Assembly (NCBI RefSeq): GCF_018860525.1 | Contig: NZ_JAHKPM010000059.1 | Location: 1-35,922, forward strand | Reading direction: 5' to 3' | Origin: Vibrio hepatarius | GTDB lineage: Bacteria > Pseudomonadota > Gammaproteobacteria > Enterobacterales > Vibrionaceae | Length of the DNA: 35,922 bases | Part shown: positions 1-6,360 of the stretch, one piece after another | How the letters are laid out: each line of letters starts with the position of its first letter | Numbering within the stretch: position 1 is the stretch's first letter | Program-made: the position numbers and the translations under genes | The notes under the pieces: generated by a model | Seen by the model: the letters and a program-made list of their open reading frames with translations, nothing else | Databases searched by the model: none | Told to the model about the DNA's origin: nothing

Positions 1-37
1 ATAGCATTGATGCATATCAAACTTAACGGGTATAGAA

Positions 38-220
38 ATGATAAATGAAATTGAAGGTTTAAAGACTGAAATCGACGCAAAGGTTTATGTTGTAGAGCAA
101 GCTGCGAAAGAGCAAGGTCGTACTCATCTTGATATCGATATTGACTTTGCTGAAGCAATGCTTTCAATTTTTAAGGGAACAGTTGCTGATAAAGTAGCTC
201 AAAGTGAGAGTGCAACTTGA
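38..220 (+). CDS. small acidic hypothetical protein (60 aa)
   Basis: Complete ATG-to-TGA frame for 60 residues, rich in Glu and Asp, with no membrane segment and no motif I recognise. The amphipathic start (residues 1-25, many Glu/Lys/Ala) and a second helix-like stretch around residues 38-50 suggest a small helical protein. No strong Shine-Dalgarno precedes the ATG. It is the first gene in the window and is followed by a short ORF and a rho-independent terminator, so it probably ends a plus-strand transcription unit that begins to the left. Function unknown. Confidence 0.6.
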   Translation: MINEIEGLKTEIDAKVYVVEQAAKEQGRTHLDIDIDFAEAMLSIFKGTVADKVAQSESAT

Positions 221-234
221 AGCAATTTATATAG

Positions 235-327
235 GTGTTCGATCTAAAGACCCCTTTCCCTAAAGAAATAATGGGTCAGCTACAAAAACAAGCAAAACCG
301 AACCTCACCAAGCCAAAAATGAAATAA
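235..327 (+). CDS. possible 30-aa basic small ORF
   Basis: A GTG-started frame of 30 codons (an internal ATG lies at 271) ends at TAA three bases before a strong terminator hairpin. The product would be Lys/Pro/Gln-rich. Its place between the preceding gene and the terminator is the only support. The start has no spaced ribosome binding site, so this may just be 3' untranslated sequence. Confidence 0.25.
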   Translation: MFDLKTPFPKEIMGQLQKQAKPNLTKPKMK

Positions 328-329
328 CA

Positions 330-360
330 AAGCCGCTCTGATTGAGCGGCTTGTTTTTTC
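330..360 (+). terminator. rho-independent terminator
   Basis: Nine-base-pair stem AAGCCGCTC / GAGCGGCTT (330-338 with 344-352), 5-nt loop, followed on the plus strand by GTTTTTTC. It lies between convergent genes. The minus-strand tail is less T-rich, so it acts mainly on the plus-strand unit. Confidence 0.85.
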
Positions 361-363
361 GCA

Positions 364-2028
364 TCAATATATGTTTATTTCGCAACCAACAACCTTGAGG
401 CAATATTCTAGTGGGTACTTTTCTGCAATTTCTGGACTTACATAGGAGCTACCAATAGCTCTGTATGGGATTTGCACTTCTTCGATACCAAGTTCATCCC
501 AATTCAAGCAGTTAAGTTGAGGTATATGGAAAACATTTCCTTCAAACTCAATTTCCCAGACATTAGCGTATTTTTCGCTAAAGAATTTACTAAACTTGCG
601 CGATTCGTTCTTGTGCCATCGCTTTGCTTTTAGGGCATTTTCATTAAAGCAATCGTAAACAGCATATGAATTAGCAAAGAGTGTATGTAGCCCTTTAGCC
701 ATGCTGTCTGGAGATAGGCTTAATAGGTATCGAACAATTGCTGCCTGATATGTTAGCTCATCACTTTTTACCACAACCTTGGCCTCTGGGATTAGGGTAG
801 CTATACCGACTTGCCCTAAATGGCAATACAACTCAGTGATAGACTGATGAGACTGTAGCGGTACTCTGATCTTATATTCTGCCACGGCCTCAATGATTCC
901 GATGATTTCATTAAATCGAATCATATCTGTCTCATCAAGCATATATGGGTTTTCGCGCTTAATTAACTTAACTACCTTGGCGTCACCCTTATTGATGGCA
1001 GAGATCAGTAGGTCTGACTTAACGCCATAGATAGATTGACCTACTTTATAGCAAACCAGTTTTCTATTTTTTATATATCGATTAAGAACGGACAGGGCAT
1101 CAGAGACTTCTTTAGGTGAGTTTTCAAGAAGAATTGCCGAGTACCGACCGTTTGTTCGCAATTCTTTCCTAAATGCCTTTCTCGCTTTCTTTAGCTCTTT
1201 TTCTGCAAGTTCTTTTTCTGAGCAATGATTTAAGTAGTCCCTGTAGTTTCTATATCCATTAGAGGAGTATTGTTCGTCAAGGATTTTTTCAATCAACGAA
1301 ATGACGTTTGAGTTGAAAACATCGATTGGGGTCATAGAATAGGGGATGTTAATCTCAAAGTCGTATGAGTCTCCAGAAACAACTTCTATCTCTTCAGACT
1401 CAGAGAAGGAAACCAGAGTTTTGTGCTTCTCTCCGAACTCGGCATTCATCATTTTACGAATGAAAACTCTGGCACCAGAGGCACCAGATTCTGGTGAGCA
1501 CTTTGGTGTTGCGATATCAAACAAACACCATGCCACACCTATTGCGTTTAGGTTTTTGTCTGTCATAAATTTTGCAACGCGATCAATTGGCTCTGACTCT
1601 GGTAGATAAAGTCGGTTATTTAGAGCGTTAGCTGTATGTTGAGGGTAACCATTGGGTGTGAGTGGGGTAAAGTTGATCTCAATAAATTCTGACAAAGCTT
1701 GAACTCGTTTACCAACGACCTCTTTGCCGCCGGATGACGCATTTCTCTTCAAGATAATGAGTTCGGCTTTTTCAGTTCCATCGCCTGCCAATAGCCTTTG
1801 AATAACAGTTCTGTGGCAGCCTGTTGCTTTCTCAATATGGTGCAATGCTCGTAGTGGTGGCGTGGATGCGATTGTTAAATGTTTTAGGATCAGTTCATCT
1901 TCGGGAACTGGCTTGTGGTATTCATAGTTCCCTAATTCAGGGTATTTATGTAACAAAGCTGAAATGGCAGAAGAGTTATTGCTACTCATGAAGTTTGCCA
2001 AAGACTTTCTTTCAGTGGACTTATGCAT
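364..2028 (-). CDS. large unrecognised soluble protein (554 aa)
   Basis: Long minus-strand frame without signal peptide or membrane segment. I place the start at the ATG at 2026-2028. An upstream in-frame TTG (2065-2067) would add 13 residues but sits inside a terminator-like hairpin. The N-terminal third has a helix-turn-helix-like stretch (IEKATGCHRTVIQRLLAG, about residues 64-81), reminiscent of plasmid DNA-binding proteins, but no ParB box or other family signature is visible. The middle has a charged, probably coiled segment (EKELAEKELKKARKAFRKEL). The C-terminal third is unfamiliar. It stands alone between two terminators and has its own promoter-like motif at 2149-2166. A replicon maintenance or regulatory role is possible but unproven. 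Confidence 0.7.
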   Translation of the reverse strand: MHKSTERKSLANFMSSNNSSAISALLHKYPELGNYEYHKPVPEDELILKHLTIASTPPLRALHHIEKATGCHRTVIQRLLAGDGTEKAELIILKRNASSGGKEVVGKRVQALSEFIEINFTPLTPNGYPQHTANALNNRLYLPESEPIDRVAKFMTDKNLNAIGVAWCLFDIATPKCSPESGASGARVFIRKMMNAEFGEKHKTLVSFSESEEIEVVSGDSYDFEINIPYSMTPIDVFNSNVISLIEKILDEQYSSNGYRNYRDYLNHCSEKELAEKELKKARKAFRKELRTNGRYSAILLENSPKEVSDALSVLNRYIKNRKLVCYKVGQSIYGVKSDLLISAINKGDAKVVKLIKRENPYMLDETDMIRFNEIIGIIEAVAEYKIRVPLQSHQSITELYCHLGQVGIATLIPEAKVVVKSDELTYQAAIVRYLLSLSPDSMAKGLHTLFANSYAVYDCFNENALKAKRWHKNESRKFSKFFSEKYANVWEIEFEGNVFHIPQLNCLNWDELGIEEVQIPYRAIGSSYVSPEIAEKYPLEYCLKVVGCEINIY

Positions 2029-2047
2029 CGTTGGTTTCTCGAAGATT

Positions 2048-2079
2048 TTAAAAGGAAAAGGCCGCAATCAAGCGGCCTT
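2048..2079 (-). terminator. terminator-like hairpin in the leader of the 364-2028 gene
   Basis: Perfect 8-bp GC-rich stem (AAGGCCGC at 2058-2065 with GCGGCCTT at 2072-2079), followed on the minus strand by TTTTCCTTTT. It sits about 20 nt upstream of the chosen ATG and downstream of the promoter-like motif, so transcripts into the gene must cross it. It could work as an attenuator. Confidence 0.65.
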
Positions 2080-2148
2080 CTAAGGTTCTAATAAAGATAC
2101 AATCTAACAACAATAGTTATTAAATCGCACTGAAGAGCTAGTCTTCGG

Positions 2149-2166
2149 TTGTCATTATAGTGCCTC
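2149..2166 (-). promoter_or_regulatory. shared promoter-like motif (copy 1)
   Basis: On the minus strand this reads GAGGCACTATAATGACAA, matching the window-wide motif TGTGGYAATATAATGACAA in its 3' half, including a perfect TATAAT. It points toward the gene ending at 364, about 120 nt upstream of its ATG. Confidence 0.6.
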
Positions 2167-2235
2167 AAAAGTATTAAAGCAACATGATTTTATACAAAAA
2201 CAGACACTTCGAAAAATTGGTTTAACTAGGGTTTT

Positions 2236-2254
2236 TGTGGTATTATTGTGACAA
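2236..2254 (+). promoter_or_regulatory. shared promoter-like motif (copy 2)
   Basis: Reads TGTGGTATTATTGTGACAA on the plus strand. No annotated plus-strand gene follows before the terminator at 2357-2388, so it appears to drive a short transcript. Confidence 0.6.
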
Positions 2255-2388
2255 CCCCCAAGATTGAAAACCAAGACTATGCTAATTCATTTCGATGGGC
2301 TGACAAGCTACTGTGTGGAGGGTGCATGGAGTATCCGTATTATCTAAATTAATTATGCATGAGCGAAAAATCGCTCATGCTATTTTTT
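2255..2388 (+). ncRNA. candidate short transcript (about 130 nt) or 22-aa peptide mRNA
   Basis: The interval runs from the promoter-like motif at 2236-2254 to a strong rho-independent terminator and contains no long frame. One short frame runs from ATG 2279 to TAA 2347 (22 codons, starting MLIHFDG) without a clear Shine-Dalgarno. Promoter, short body and terminator is the layout of a small RNA gene, but it could also be a peptide mRNA. No sequence family is recognised. Confidence 0.4.
2357..2388 (+). terminator. rho-independent terminator
   Basis: Ten-base-pair perfect stem GCATGAGCGA / TCGCTCATGC (2357-2366 with 2371-2380), AAAA loop, then TATTTTTT. It faces the end of the minus-strand gene at 2387 and may also serve that side, with a weaker tail. 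Confidence 0.88.
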
Positions 2389-2698
2389 AATCGATTAATT
2401 CTGCAAGGTGAGCTACACCGTGATCACATGAATACACGATCTGATGAGTACAAACTTCAGTATAATACTCGTTTTGTATTAGCCATTCTGGGAACTGGAT
2501 GGTTGCGTCACTATTGAAACTTGTCTTTTCAGGCTTGTTATCAGGGAGTGCTTCTTTCATCCATTCTGAATAAACATCAACAAGAATTATGGTTTTCAGA
2601 AGAACAAGCGATCTCTCTACGGTGTATTCTTTGCCTTCACCGTACATCAAGTTCAATACACTACCAACTTTGTATATTTTTCCATCCAAATCATGCAT
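2387..2698 (-). CDS. hypothetical protein downstream of yopX-like gene (103 aa)
   Basis: I choose the ATG at 2696-2698 (MHDLDGKIYKVG...). The frame is open further upstream, to a TTG at 2797, but that extension overlaps the true 3' end of the YopX-like gene, whose stop (2700-2702) is one base from this ATG. That arrangement is typical of translational coupling. The protein starts like a small beta-rich domain (KIYKVGSVLNLMYGEGKEYTVE). It has no signal peptide and a C-terminus with paired Cys/His (CTHQIVYSCDHGVAH) that could bind a metal. Last gene of the minus-strand operon beginning with the ecotin gene. Function unknown. Confidence 0.6.
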   Translation of the reverse strand: MHDLDGKIYKVGSVLNLMYGEGKEYTVERSLVLLKTIILVDVYSEWMKEALPDNKPEKTSFNSDATIQFPEWLIQNEYYTEVCTHQIVYSCDHGVAHLAELID

Positions 2699-2699
2699 C

Positions 2700-3108
2700 T
2701 TAACTGTTCGCCATGTCAATAATATCTTGATTGCCATAGGTGTTGCCAAACACTTCCATCGCTTTATTGATAACGCCTGCGTATGCAAAGTTGCCAAAAT
2801 GGGCAGTGGTTATATTGACCAAGATTAAATGTTTCAAAGCAAAGATCTGGTTTGAATTTTACCACTGCCTCTCGTGGCCTGTTTTCTTCATAGCCATTAA
2901 CATGACCCCATCTGACTAAATCTGTTTCATAGATTTCGACACCATGCATATCTAGGAGGCCAGTAAACTGTGCAATAGATTTAGGATCTACAAAGTGCTT
3001 TTCCCCATGGTTAATAATTACTGGTGTATCTCTCTGGCTATCAATGCCGCCGCCGTAAACGTATTTACCAGTCTTGATGCAAACACCACGAAACTTTAAC
3101 TTTCTCAA
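2700..3108 (-). pseudogene. YopX-like phage protein, frameshifted near its 3' end
   Basis: The first frame begins MRKLKFRGVCIKTGKYVYGG and contains IAQFTGLLDMHGVEIYETDLVRW, close to the consensus of the YopX family (small phage proteins of unknown function with IGQYTGLKDKNGKEIYEGDIV). As written, the frame runs off after about residue 101 into CPFWQLCIRRRYQ and stops at 2764. Skipping one base of the GGG at 2801-2803 restores FGNFAYAGVINKAMEVFGNTYGN and a stop at 2700, matching the family's usual FEVIGNIYENPEL ending and abutting the next start codon. The intact product would be about 135 aa. Whether this is a real lesion or a homopolymer error in the sequence cannot be decided here. Confidence 0.75.
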
Positions 3109-3119
3109 GATTTAAAACC

Positions 3120-3395
3120 TCATACATTTAAATATGAAATAGCAGCGCCACCAAGCGCCAAAATAATGATTGTAGCGCTAAAGAATCCAATTATATCTTT
3201 GATTAGAAGGTAAACCACGAATCCGACAGCGCCACCCCAAAACGGTAGTAATTCTGGCTGCATCAGTTGTGAGTAATCGAAACCTGCTAGGTGATCAGTC
3301 GCGGTGCTTAGAAGTTCTTTCCCGTTATCTAATGCTGAGTCTGCTAATTCAGCAACTTCAATGGTACTGAAGATTTCTTTCAATTTATCAATCAT
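3120..3395 (-). CDS. small two-helix membrane protein (91 aa)
   Basis: An N-terminal amphipathic region of about 50 residues is followed by two adjacent hydrophobic segments (about residues 52-68 and 70-87), with Lys-Asp between them at the predicted turn. It overlaps the upstream gene's end by 8 bases and lies 11 bases before the YopX-like gene, so it belongs to the ecotin operon. Inner-membrane location is inferred from hydrophobicity. No family is recognised. Confidence 0.65.
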   Translation of the reverse strand: MIDKLKEIFSTIEVAELADSALDNGKELLSTATDHLAGFDYSQLMQPELLPFWGGAVGFVVYLLIKDIIGFFSATIIILALGGAAISYLNV

Positions 3396-3612
3396 TTCTA
3401 TTTGTTTTATCTGTTTTATCTGTTTTATTAAACAACATCATAGCTAGAGGCCTAACTGATGATTTGTTAGTTCTTTCTTTCTTTTGACTGTCTAAGATGT
3501 CGGTTTGTTTTGTTCTTTTAGCCACAGAGACACTTTGGCTCTTCTTTTTTAGAGATGAACTTCTTTCAGATAAGAAGCTTTCCCATTCAGTAAACTTGAC
3601 GTACATGCTCAT
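3388..3612 (-). CDS. small Ser/Lys-rich hypothetical protein (74 aa)
   Basis: ATG at 3610-3612 is preceded by AAGGA at good spacing. The first 20 residues look like a short helix (MYVKFTEWESFLSE). The rest is low complexity, rich in Ser, Lys and Thr, ending in TDKTDKTDKT encoded by tandem 9-bp units around 3402-3430. Its start lies 12 bases after the ecotin stop and its 3' end overlaps the next gene, so it is co-transcribed with them. Probably disordered. Function unknown. Confidence 0.55.
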   Translation of the reverse strand: MSMYVKFTEWESFLSERSSSLKKKSQSVSVAKRTKQTDILDSQKKERTNKSSVRPLAMMLFNKTDKTDKTNRND

Positions 3613-3624
3613 TGAGATTCCTTA

Positions 3625-4122
3625 TTATTGTTCTTTTGTACTCGTAGGTTGCCACACTCTAACGTCCATCTCAACTTCTGATGGGGTGTAGACAACGATA
3701 GGTAGGCGGCTGTTGTATCTCATCAAACCTTGAGTCTGAGAATACAGCATCTTTAATTCAGGTTCTTCATTACAAAACATCATGGTTGAGGCCATAGGGA
3801 GTTTGTCATCGAGGGTGTAAGTTCTGTAGCCCCAACCTTTGACTGTCTCTTCTGTTAGCTCTCCAAACCATCCTTTCACGTTGCAGTCAGCCATAGTGGG
3901 CTTTTTAAACATTAGTTCTATTTTGGCGTCGTACTCGTTAACTAGAGGAGACAGGGTGACTATGTGTCTCATAAAACCACTTGGTGCCTCTTTGTACATT
4001 TGAATGTTTTTCTGTTCCAACTTTAGCGGGGATTCTCCGATCTCATGGATAACGTCAGATGCAGATGCTGAAAAACTGAATATTGAGGACGAAGCCACTA
4101 AAGCAATTGATTTAATAGTCAT
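3625..4122 (-). CDS. eco: ecotin-like periplasmic serine protease inhibitor
   Basis: The C-terminal half aligns by eye with E. coli ecotin: STMM-x-C (residues 112-117), then [25 protein letters not shown] against ecotin's [25 protein letters not shown]. The upstream segment [19 protein letters not shown]...TVKGWGY also matches. The P1 reactive-site methionine is kept (Met114; Met84 in mature ecotin), as are the two cysteines of the reactive-site disulfide (Cys80, Cys117). Residues 1-21 form a signal peptide ending ASA, so it should act in the periplasm. Ecotins inhibit trypsin-fold proteases, including host neutrophil and pancreatic enzymes. At 165 aa it is of normal length. First gene of a five-gene minus-strand operon, with a TATAAT-containing promoter candidate about 40 nt upstream. 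Ecotin is normally chromosomal, so cargo status here is notable. Confidence 0.92.
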   Translation of the reverse strand: [165 protein letters not shown]

Positions 4123-4214
4123 AAAGTTTAATATTTTAATTTAGGTGTTTTACAAGGTTAATTATAGTGTTTAGTTCTAATAATACGCTAGGTTATATTG
4201 AAGAGTACGCGTTG

Positions 4215-4242
4215 TGTGGTAAGATAATGACATGTGACACAT
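4215..4242 (+). promoter_or_regulatory. shared promoter-like motif (copy 3) with adjacent palindrome
   Basis: TGTGGTAAGATAATGACAT at 4215-4233 differs from the consensus at only two positions. It is directly followed by the perfect palindrome ATGTGACACAT (4232-4242) at the expected transcription start. The next gene encodes a small HTH protein, so this could be its autoregulatory operator. Confidence 0.65.
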
Positions 4243-4257
4243 CAATAGGGTAATACC

Positions 4258-4677
4258 TTGAAAAAAAATAATAGAAACAAAGATGAAAAACTAGGATCGT
4301 TCGAGGTAAGCGACTGGTGTGGTCTTTTTACTGAAAAGCAATTCATAGAACTTTTAGAATTGACAGCATCTCACCCAAAGTCTAAGACCACAGGTGCGCT
4401 CTATGATTTTTTCGTTAACGGAAACACTGCTTATCAAGTTCACCAAGAGCATAAGCTAAATTACTCAGTTGTGAATCGTGGGATTTGGAACATTGTGAAA
4501 CGCCACATAGACTTGGTTGAGTACGGCGGTAAGTACGCTGACAAGCTACCAGCGATTAAGGCGAAGCCCAATGAGTCTAATTCAAAAAACAACGAATTGA
4601 ACTCGGTAGATAGTCAAGATCAAGATAATGGTGAATTGCATGAAGCAGAAGGAATTGTTGAATCTCAAGATTCGTAA
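4258..4677 (+). CDS. small HTH regulator, KorA/TrfB- or PapB-like
   Basis: TTG start at 4258 with AGGG 11 bases upstream; no ATG is available nearby. Residues about 22-83 (LFTEKQFIELLELTASHPKSKTTGALYDFFVNGNTAYQVHQEHKLNYSVVNRGIWNIV) follow the pattern of both TrfB/KorA plasmid repressors (LTExQF, VxxGKxxxxVAxxxGVSxxAVxxxVxR) and PapB-type regulators (SxxHSxKxxxALxDYLVxG). In both, the final helices form an HTH. The C-terminal 50 residues are acidic, Asn/Gln/Ser-rich and probably disordered. The motif and palindrome just upstream suggest self-regulation, and it may control other copies of that motif. The fold is reasonably likely, the target is inference. Confidence 0.6.
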   Translation: MKKNNRNKDEKLGSFEVSDWCGLFTEKQFIELLELTASHPKSKTTGALYDFFVNGNTAYQVHQEHKLNYSVVNRGIWNIVKRHIDLVEYGGKYADKLPAIKAKPNESNSKNNELNSVDSQDQDNGELHEAEGIVESQDS

Positions 4678-4954
4678 CTACCTCACCAAAGATCAATTAG
4701 AACTTTCAGCCCGTTCTGCTATTAAGGCGACGGGCTTTTTTTCTAATGAAAGAGGGGAGGCTTTAGTTAGCGAGATTATAAAATCATGGGATTGGGACAA
4801 AAATGAATATGAAATGGCAGAATCTCTTTGTGAAGCCGTAGACTGGTTAAGGTTGGATGGGGGAGCTACGGAACTCATGGCCTACTTCAGGTACTATGTT
4901 CATAAAGAGATCAAAGAATTGATATTATTTAATGAGGTCAACGAAAGTACTTGA
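4640..4954 (+). CDS. hypothetical protein overlapping the regulator gene (about 104 aa)
   Basis: The frame opens inside the 3' end of the preceding gene. I prefer the ATG at 4640, which has GGTG upstream, over the ATG at 4628. The protein is charged and helical (KDQLELSARSAIKATGF, KNEYEMAESLCEAVDWLRL) with no signal or membrane segment. The nested start suggests translational coupling with the HTH gene. No family is recognised. Confidence 0.55.
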   Translation: MKQKELLNLKIRNYLTKDQLELSARSAIKATGFFSNERGEALVSEIIKSWDWDKNEYEMAESLCEAVDWLRLDGGATELMAYFRYYVHKEIKELILFNEVNEST

Positions 4955-5017
4955 ATTTAAGTTATTGCTATGGGGTTATTGTTTCAACGAAATAGTTTAA
5001 AAGAGTAAAAATAAAAT

Positions 5018-5593
5018 ATGCAAAACCACATCCTTCTTTGGTTAAAACTAGAAACTGGTGGCCTTTCATCTTTAGGCTCAGAGTATTTTCCGATACTACA
5101 GGTTTCTGCAATTGTTACAGACACTGAGATGAACGAAATCACATCTTATCGGCAAGCCATCTTTCAAGAATCGTCAGAAATCGATAAATGTAGTGAAAAA
5201 GCGCTTCAAATGCATAATGCAACGGGGCTTATCGATGAGGTTCGTGAGTCTGGTGTCACCTTAAAGCAAGCTGAAATTGATATCATTGAGCTACTTGTAG
5301 AGGCTGGCGCTGAAGCTTCATCTCAAGGCGTCAATGTTGCCTTTTTGGCTGGGCAGAATGTTTCAGCTCATGAAAATCAGTTTCTGATTTATCAGATGCC
5401 AACCTTGAAGAATTTTCTTCACTTTTCTAACCTAGACATTGCTGCAATTGGGTTAGCGCAAAATCTTTGGAACCCAGAGTCGGCCTCAGAGATGGGGGTG
5501 TACACTGATTGGAGTGATGATTCACCAAATGCAAAGATAAGACGAACAATTCAGTCAGCTAAGTATTACAAAAATAAAATTGAAAATTTATGA
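5018..5593 (+). CDS. oligoribonuclease (Orn)-like protein lacking catalytic residues
   Basis: 191 aa, against 181 in E. coli Orn, with similarity along the whole length: HILLWLKLETGGL (Orn LIWIDLEMTGL), ILQVSAIVTDTEMNEI (IIEIATLVTDANLNIL), HNATGLIDEVRES (HTASGLVERVKAS), GQNVSAHENQFLIYQMPTLKNFLHFSNLDIA ([30 protein letters not shown]) and the final YYKNKI (YYREHF). Orn is a 3'-5' exonuclease that degrades dinucleotides, including pGpG, with a DEDDh site. Here only the second acid is clearly kept (E12). The first Asp is Lys10, the third is Glu119, and the ExoIII His and Asp are replaced in the region DDSPNAKIRR. By family knowledge it should be inactive, though it may still bind short nucleotides or RNA. 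No strong ribosome binding site precedes the ATG. It stands 63 nt after the preceding gene, possibly in the same unit. Confidence 0.8.
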   Translation: MQNHILLWLKLETGGLSSLGSEYFPILQVSAIVTDTEMNEITSYRQAIFQESSEIDKCSEKALQMHNATGLIDEVRESGVTLKQAEIDIIELLVEAGAEASSQGVNVAFLAGQNVSAHENQFLIYQMPTLKNFLHFSNLDIAAIGLAQNLWNPESASEMGVYTDWSDDSPNAKIRRTIQSAKYYKNKIENL

Positions 5594-5697
5594 GGTCTCT
5601 GATTGACGCCTTGAGCTTATTCGTGATGTCTTTGTCTAGTCTATCCTTTGATAAATATGAGGATATTGGCAAAAATGAAGTTAGGTATTAGCTTTTA

Positions 5698-5727
5698 GAC
5701 CATTTTTCCCAGTTGGGAAGAATGGTC
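5698..5727. repeat. 13-bp inverted repeat hairpin
   Basis: GACCATTTTTCCC (5698-5710) pairs with GGGAAGAATGGTC (5715-5727) with one mismatch and a 4-nt loop. Neither side has a long T-tract, so it is not a textbook terminator, but its position between convergent genes suggests transcription termination or mRNA 3'-end protection. Confidence 0.55.
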
Positions 5728-5753
5728 AATCAAATAGTACGATTAAGAGATTG

Positions 5754-5987
5754 TCATAAGAAACACCATTCCCTCGAATCACGACTGTACTCATAAATTC
5801 CACCGTTGACATCATAGCCTTCGAATCTTGGGTCGATCTTAATAAGGTCAGATTCAGTTAATCTGCCGCTCAAATGATAGATTTCCTCACTGGTCATTTG
5901 GTTGCTATTGTCGATAAGTTTGAACCAAACCCAGCCTGAGTGATTGATCGTTGGTTCGGTTAACCTCATGTGAATTTCTATCTCCAT
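5754..5987 (-). CDS. small hypothetical protein (77 aa)
   Basis: ATG start; an alternative in-frame ATG is at residue 7. Mixed composition with several aromatic residues (GWVWFKLID, GGIYEYSRDSREWCFL) and no signal or membrane segment. It looks like a small globular beta-rich domain. Single gene between the 5.7 kb hairpin and the repeat region at 6 kb. Not recognised. Confidence 0.5.
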   Translation of the reverse strand: MEIEIHMRLTEPTINHSGWVWFKLIDNSNQMTSEEIYHLSGRLTESDLIKIDPRFEGYDVNGGIYEYSRDSREWCFL

Positions 5988-6003
5988 ATCATTTTTTATT
6001 TGG

Positions 6004-6126
6004 TCAAATTTTAAGCCGCGTTCTGTACGGGGATACGCTATTGAAAAATAGATTGTCGTTCATTCCTAATGGTGGCTTAGGCGGATTGGGATCGTGCTTG
6101 ATTTTATACTTCTGAGACTTACCGAT
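6004..6126 (-). pseudogene. open-frame fragment without start codon
   Basis: The minus strand carries about 40 codons of plausible coding sequence (SQKYKIKHDPNPPKPPLG...) ending in TGA at 6004-6006. It has no suitable start and is preceded by an in-frame stop inside the 53-bp repeat. It probably belongs to a gene truncated by the rearrangement that placed a recC tail here. Confidence 0.3.
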
Positions 6127-6173
6127 TTAAACTAGGTGATCAAACCTGATCACTTAGTTCCTGCTCGATACGC
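6121..6173. repeat. 53-bp repeat, inverted copy of the recC 3' end
   Basis: Identical over 53 bp to the reverse complement of 31495-31547, which holds the last codons of recC and the convergent end of the frame opposite. It includes the imperfect palindrome AACTAGGTGATCA / TGATCACTTAGTT (6130-6142 with 6147-6159), with two BclI-type TGATCA sites. No other recC sequence is present here. Confidence 0.9.
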
Positions 6174-6298
6174 GCTTTCATAGCCCGTTTAGCCATATCA
6201 ATAATGGTTTTGCCCTGTTTATCTCGCCCACCGACCATCAAGTCTTGTGATCGATGGAGACGAACTTACCCATTATTGAATTGAAATTGTTTGGTCAT
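6140..6298 (-). pseudogene. 52-codon gene with in-frame TAA (tail shared with the fusion frame at 31.2 kb)
   Basis: A minus-strand frame starts at ATG 6298, reads MTKQFQFNNG, meets TAA at 6266-6268, then continues in the same frame through VGGRDKQGKTIIDMAKRAMKA to RIEQELSDQV and TGA at 6140. The last ten residues are identical to the end of the frame at 31232-31528. A shorter intact product could start at the internal ATG at 6236-6238 (32 codons). The family is unknown. Its end overlaps the sequence that is recC's 3' end elsewhere, which suggests it was once the convergent neighbour of recC. Confidence 0.45.
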
Positions 6299-6360
6299 TA
6301 TTTTCACTTTTTCTATTTCTATACCTTTGCGTAATTATTATAGTTTAACAAAAATTAAGA

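Noticed and set aside
364..2067. ParB/KorB-type partition protein
   Set aside because: Size and an HTH-like stretch suggested it, but I see no ParB nuclease-like box or typical GERR motif, and no parA neighbour. Left as unrecognised.
5698..5727. Classical rho-independent terminator
   Set aside because: The stem is good but neither side has a T-tract, so I list it only as a hairpin.
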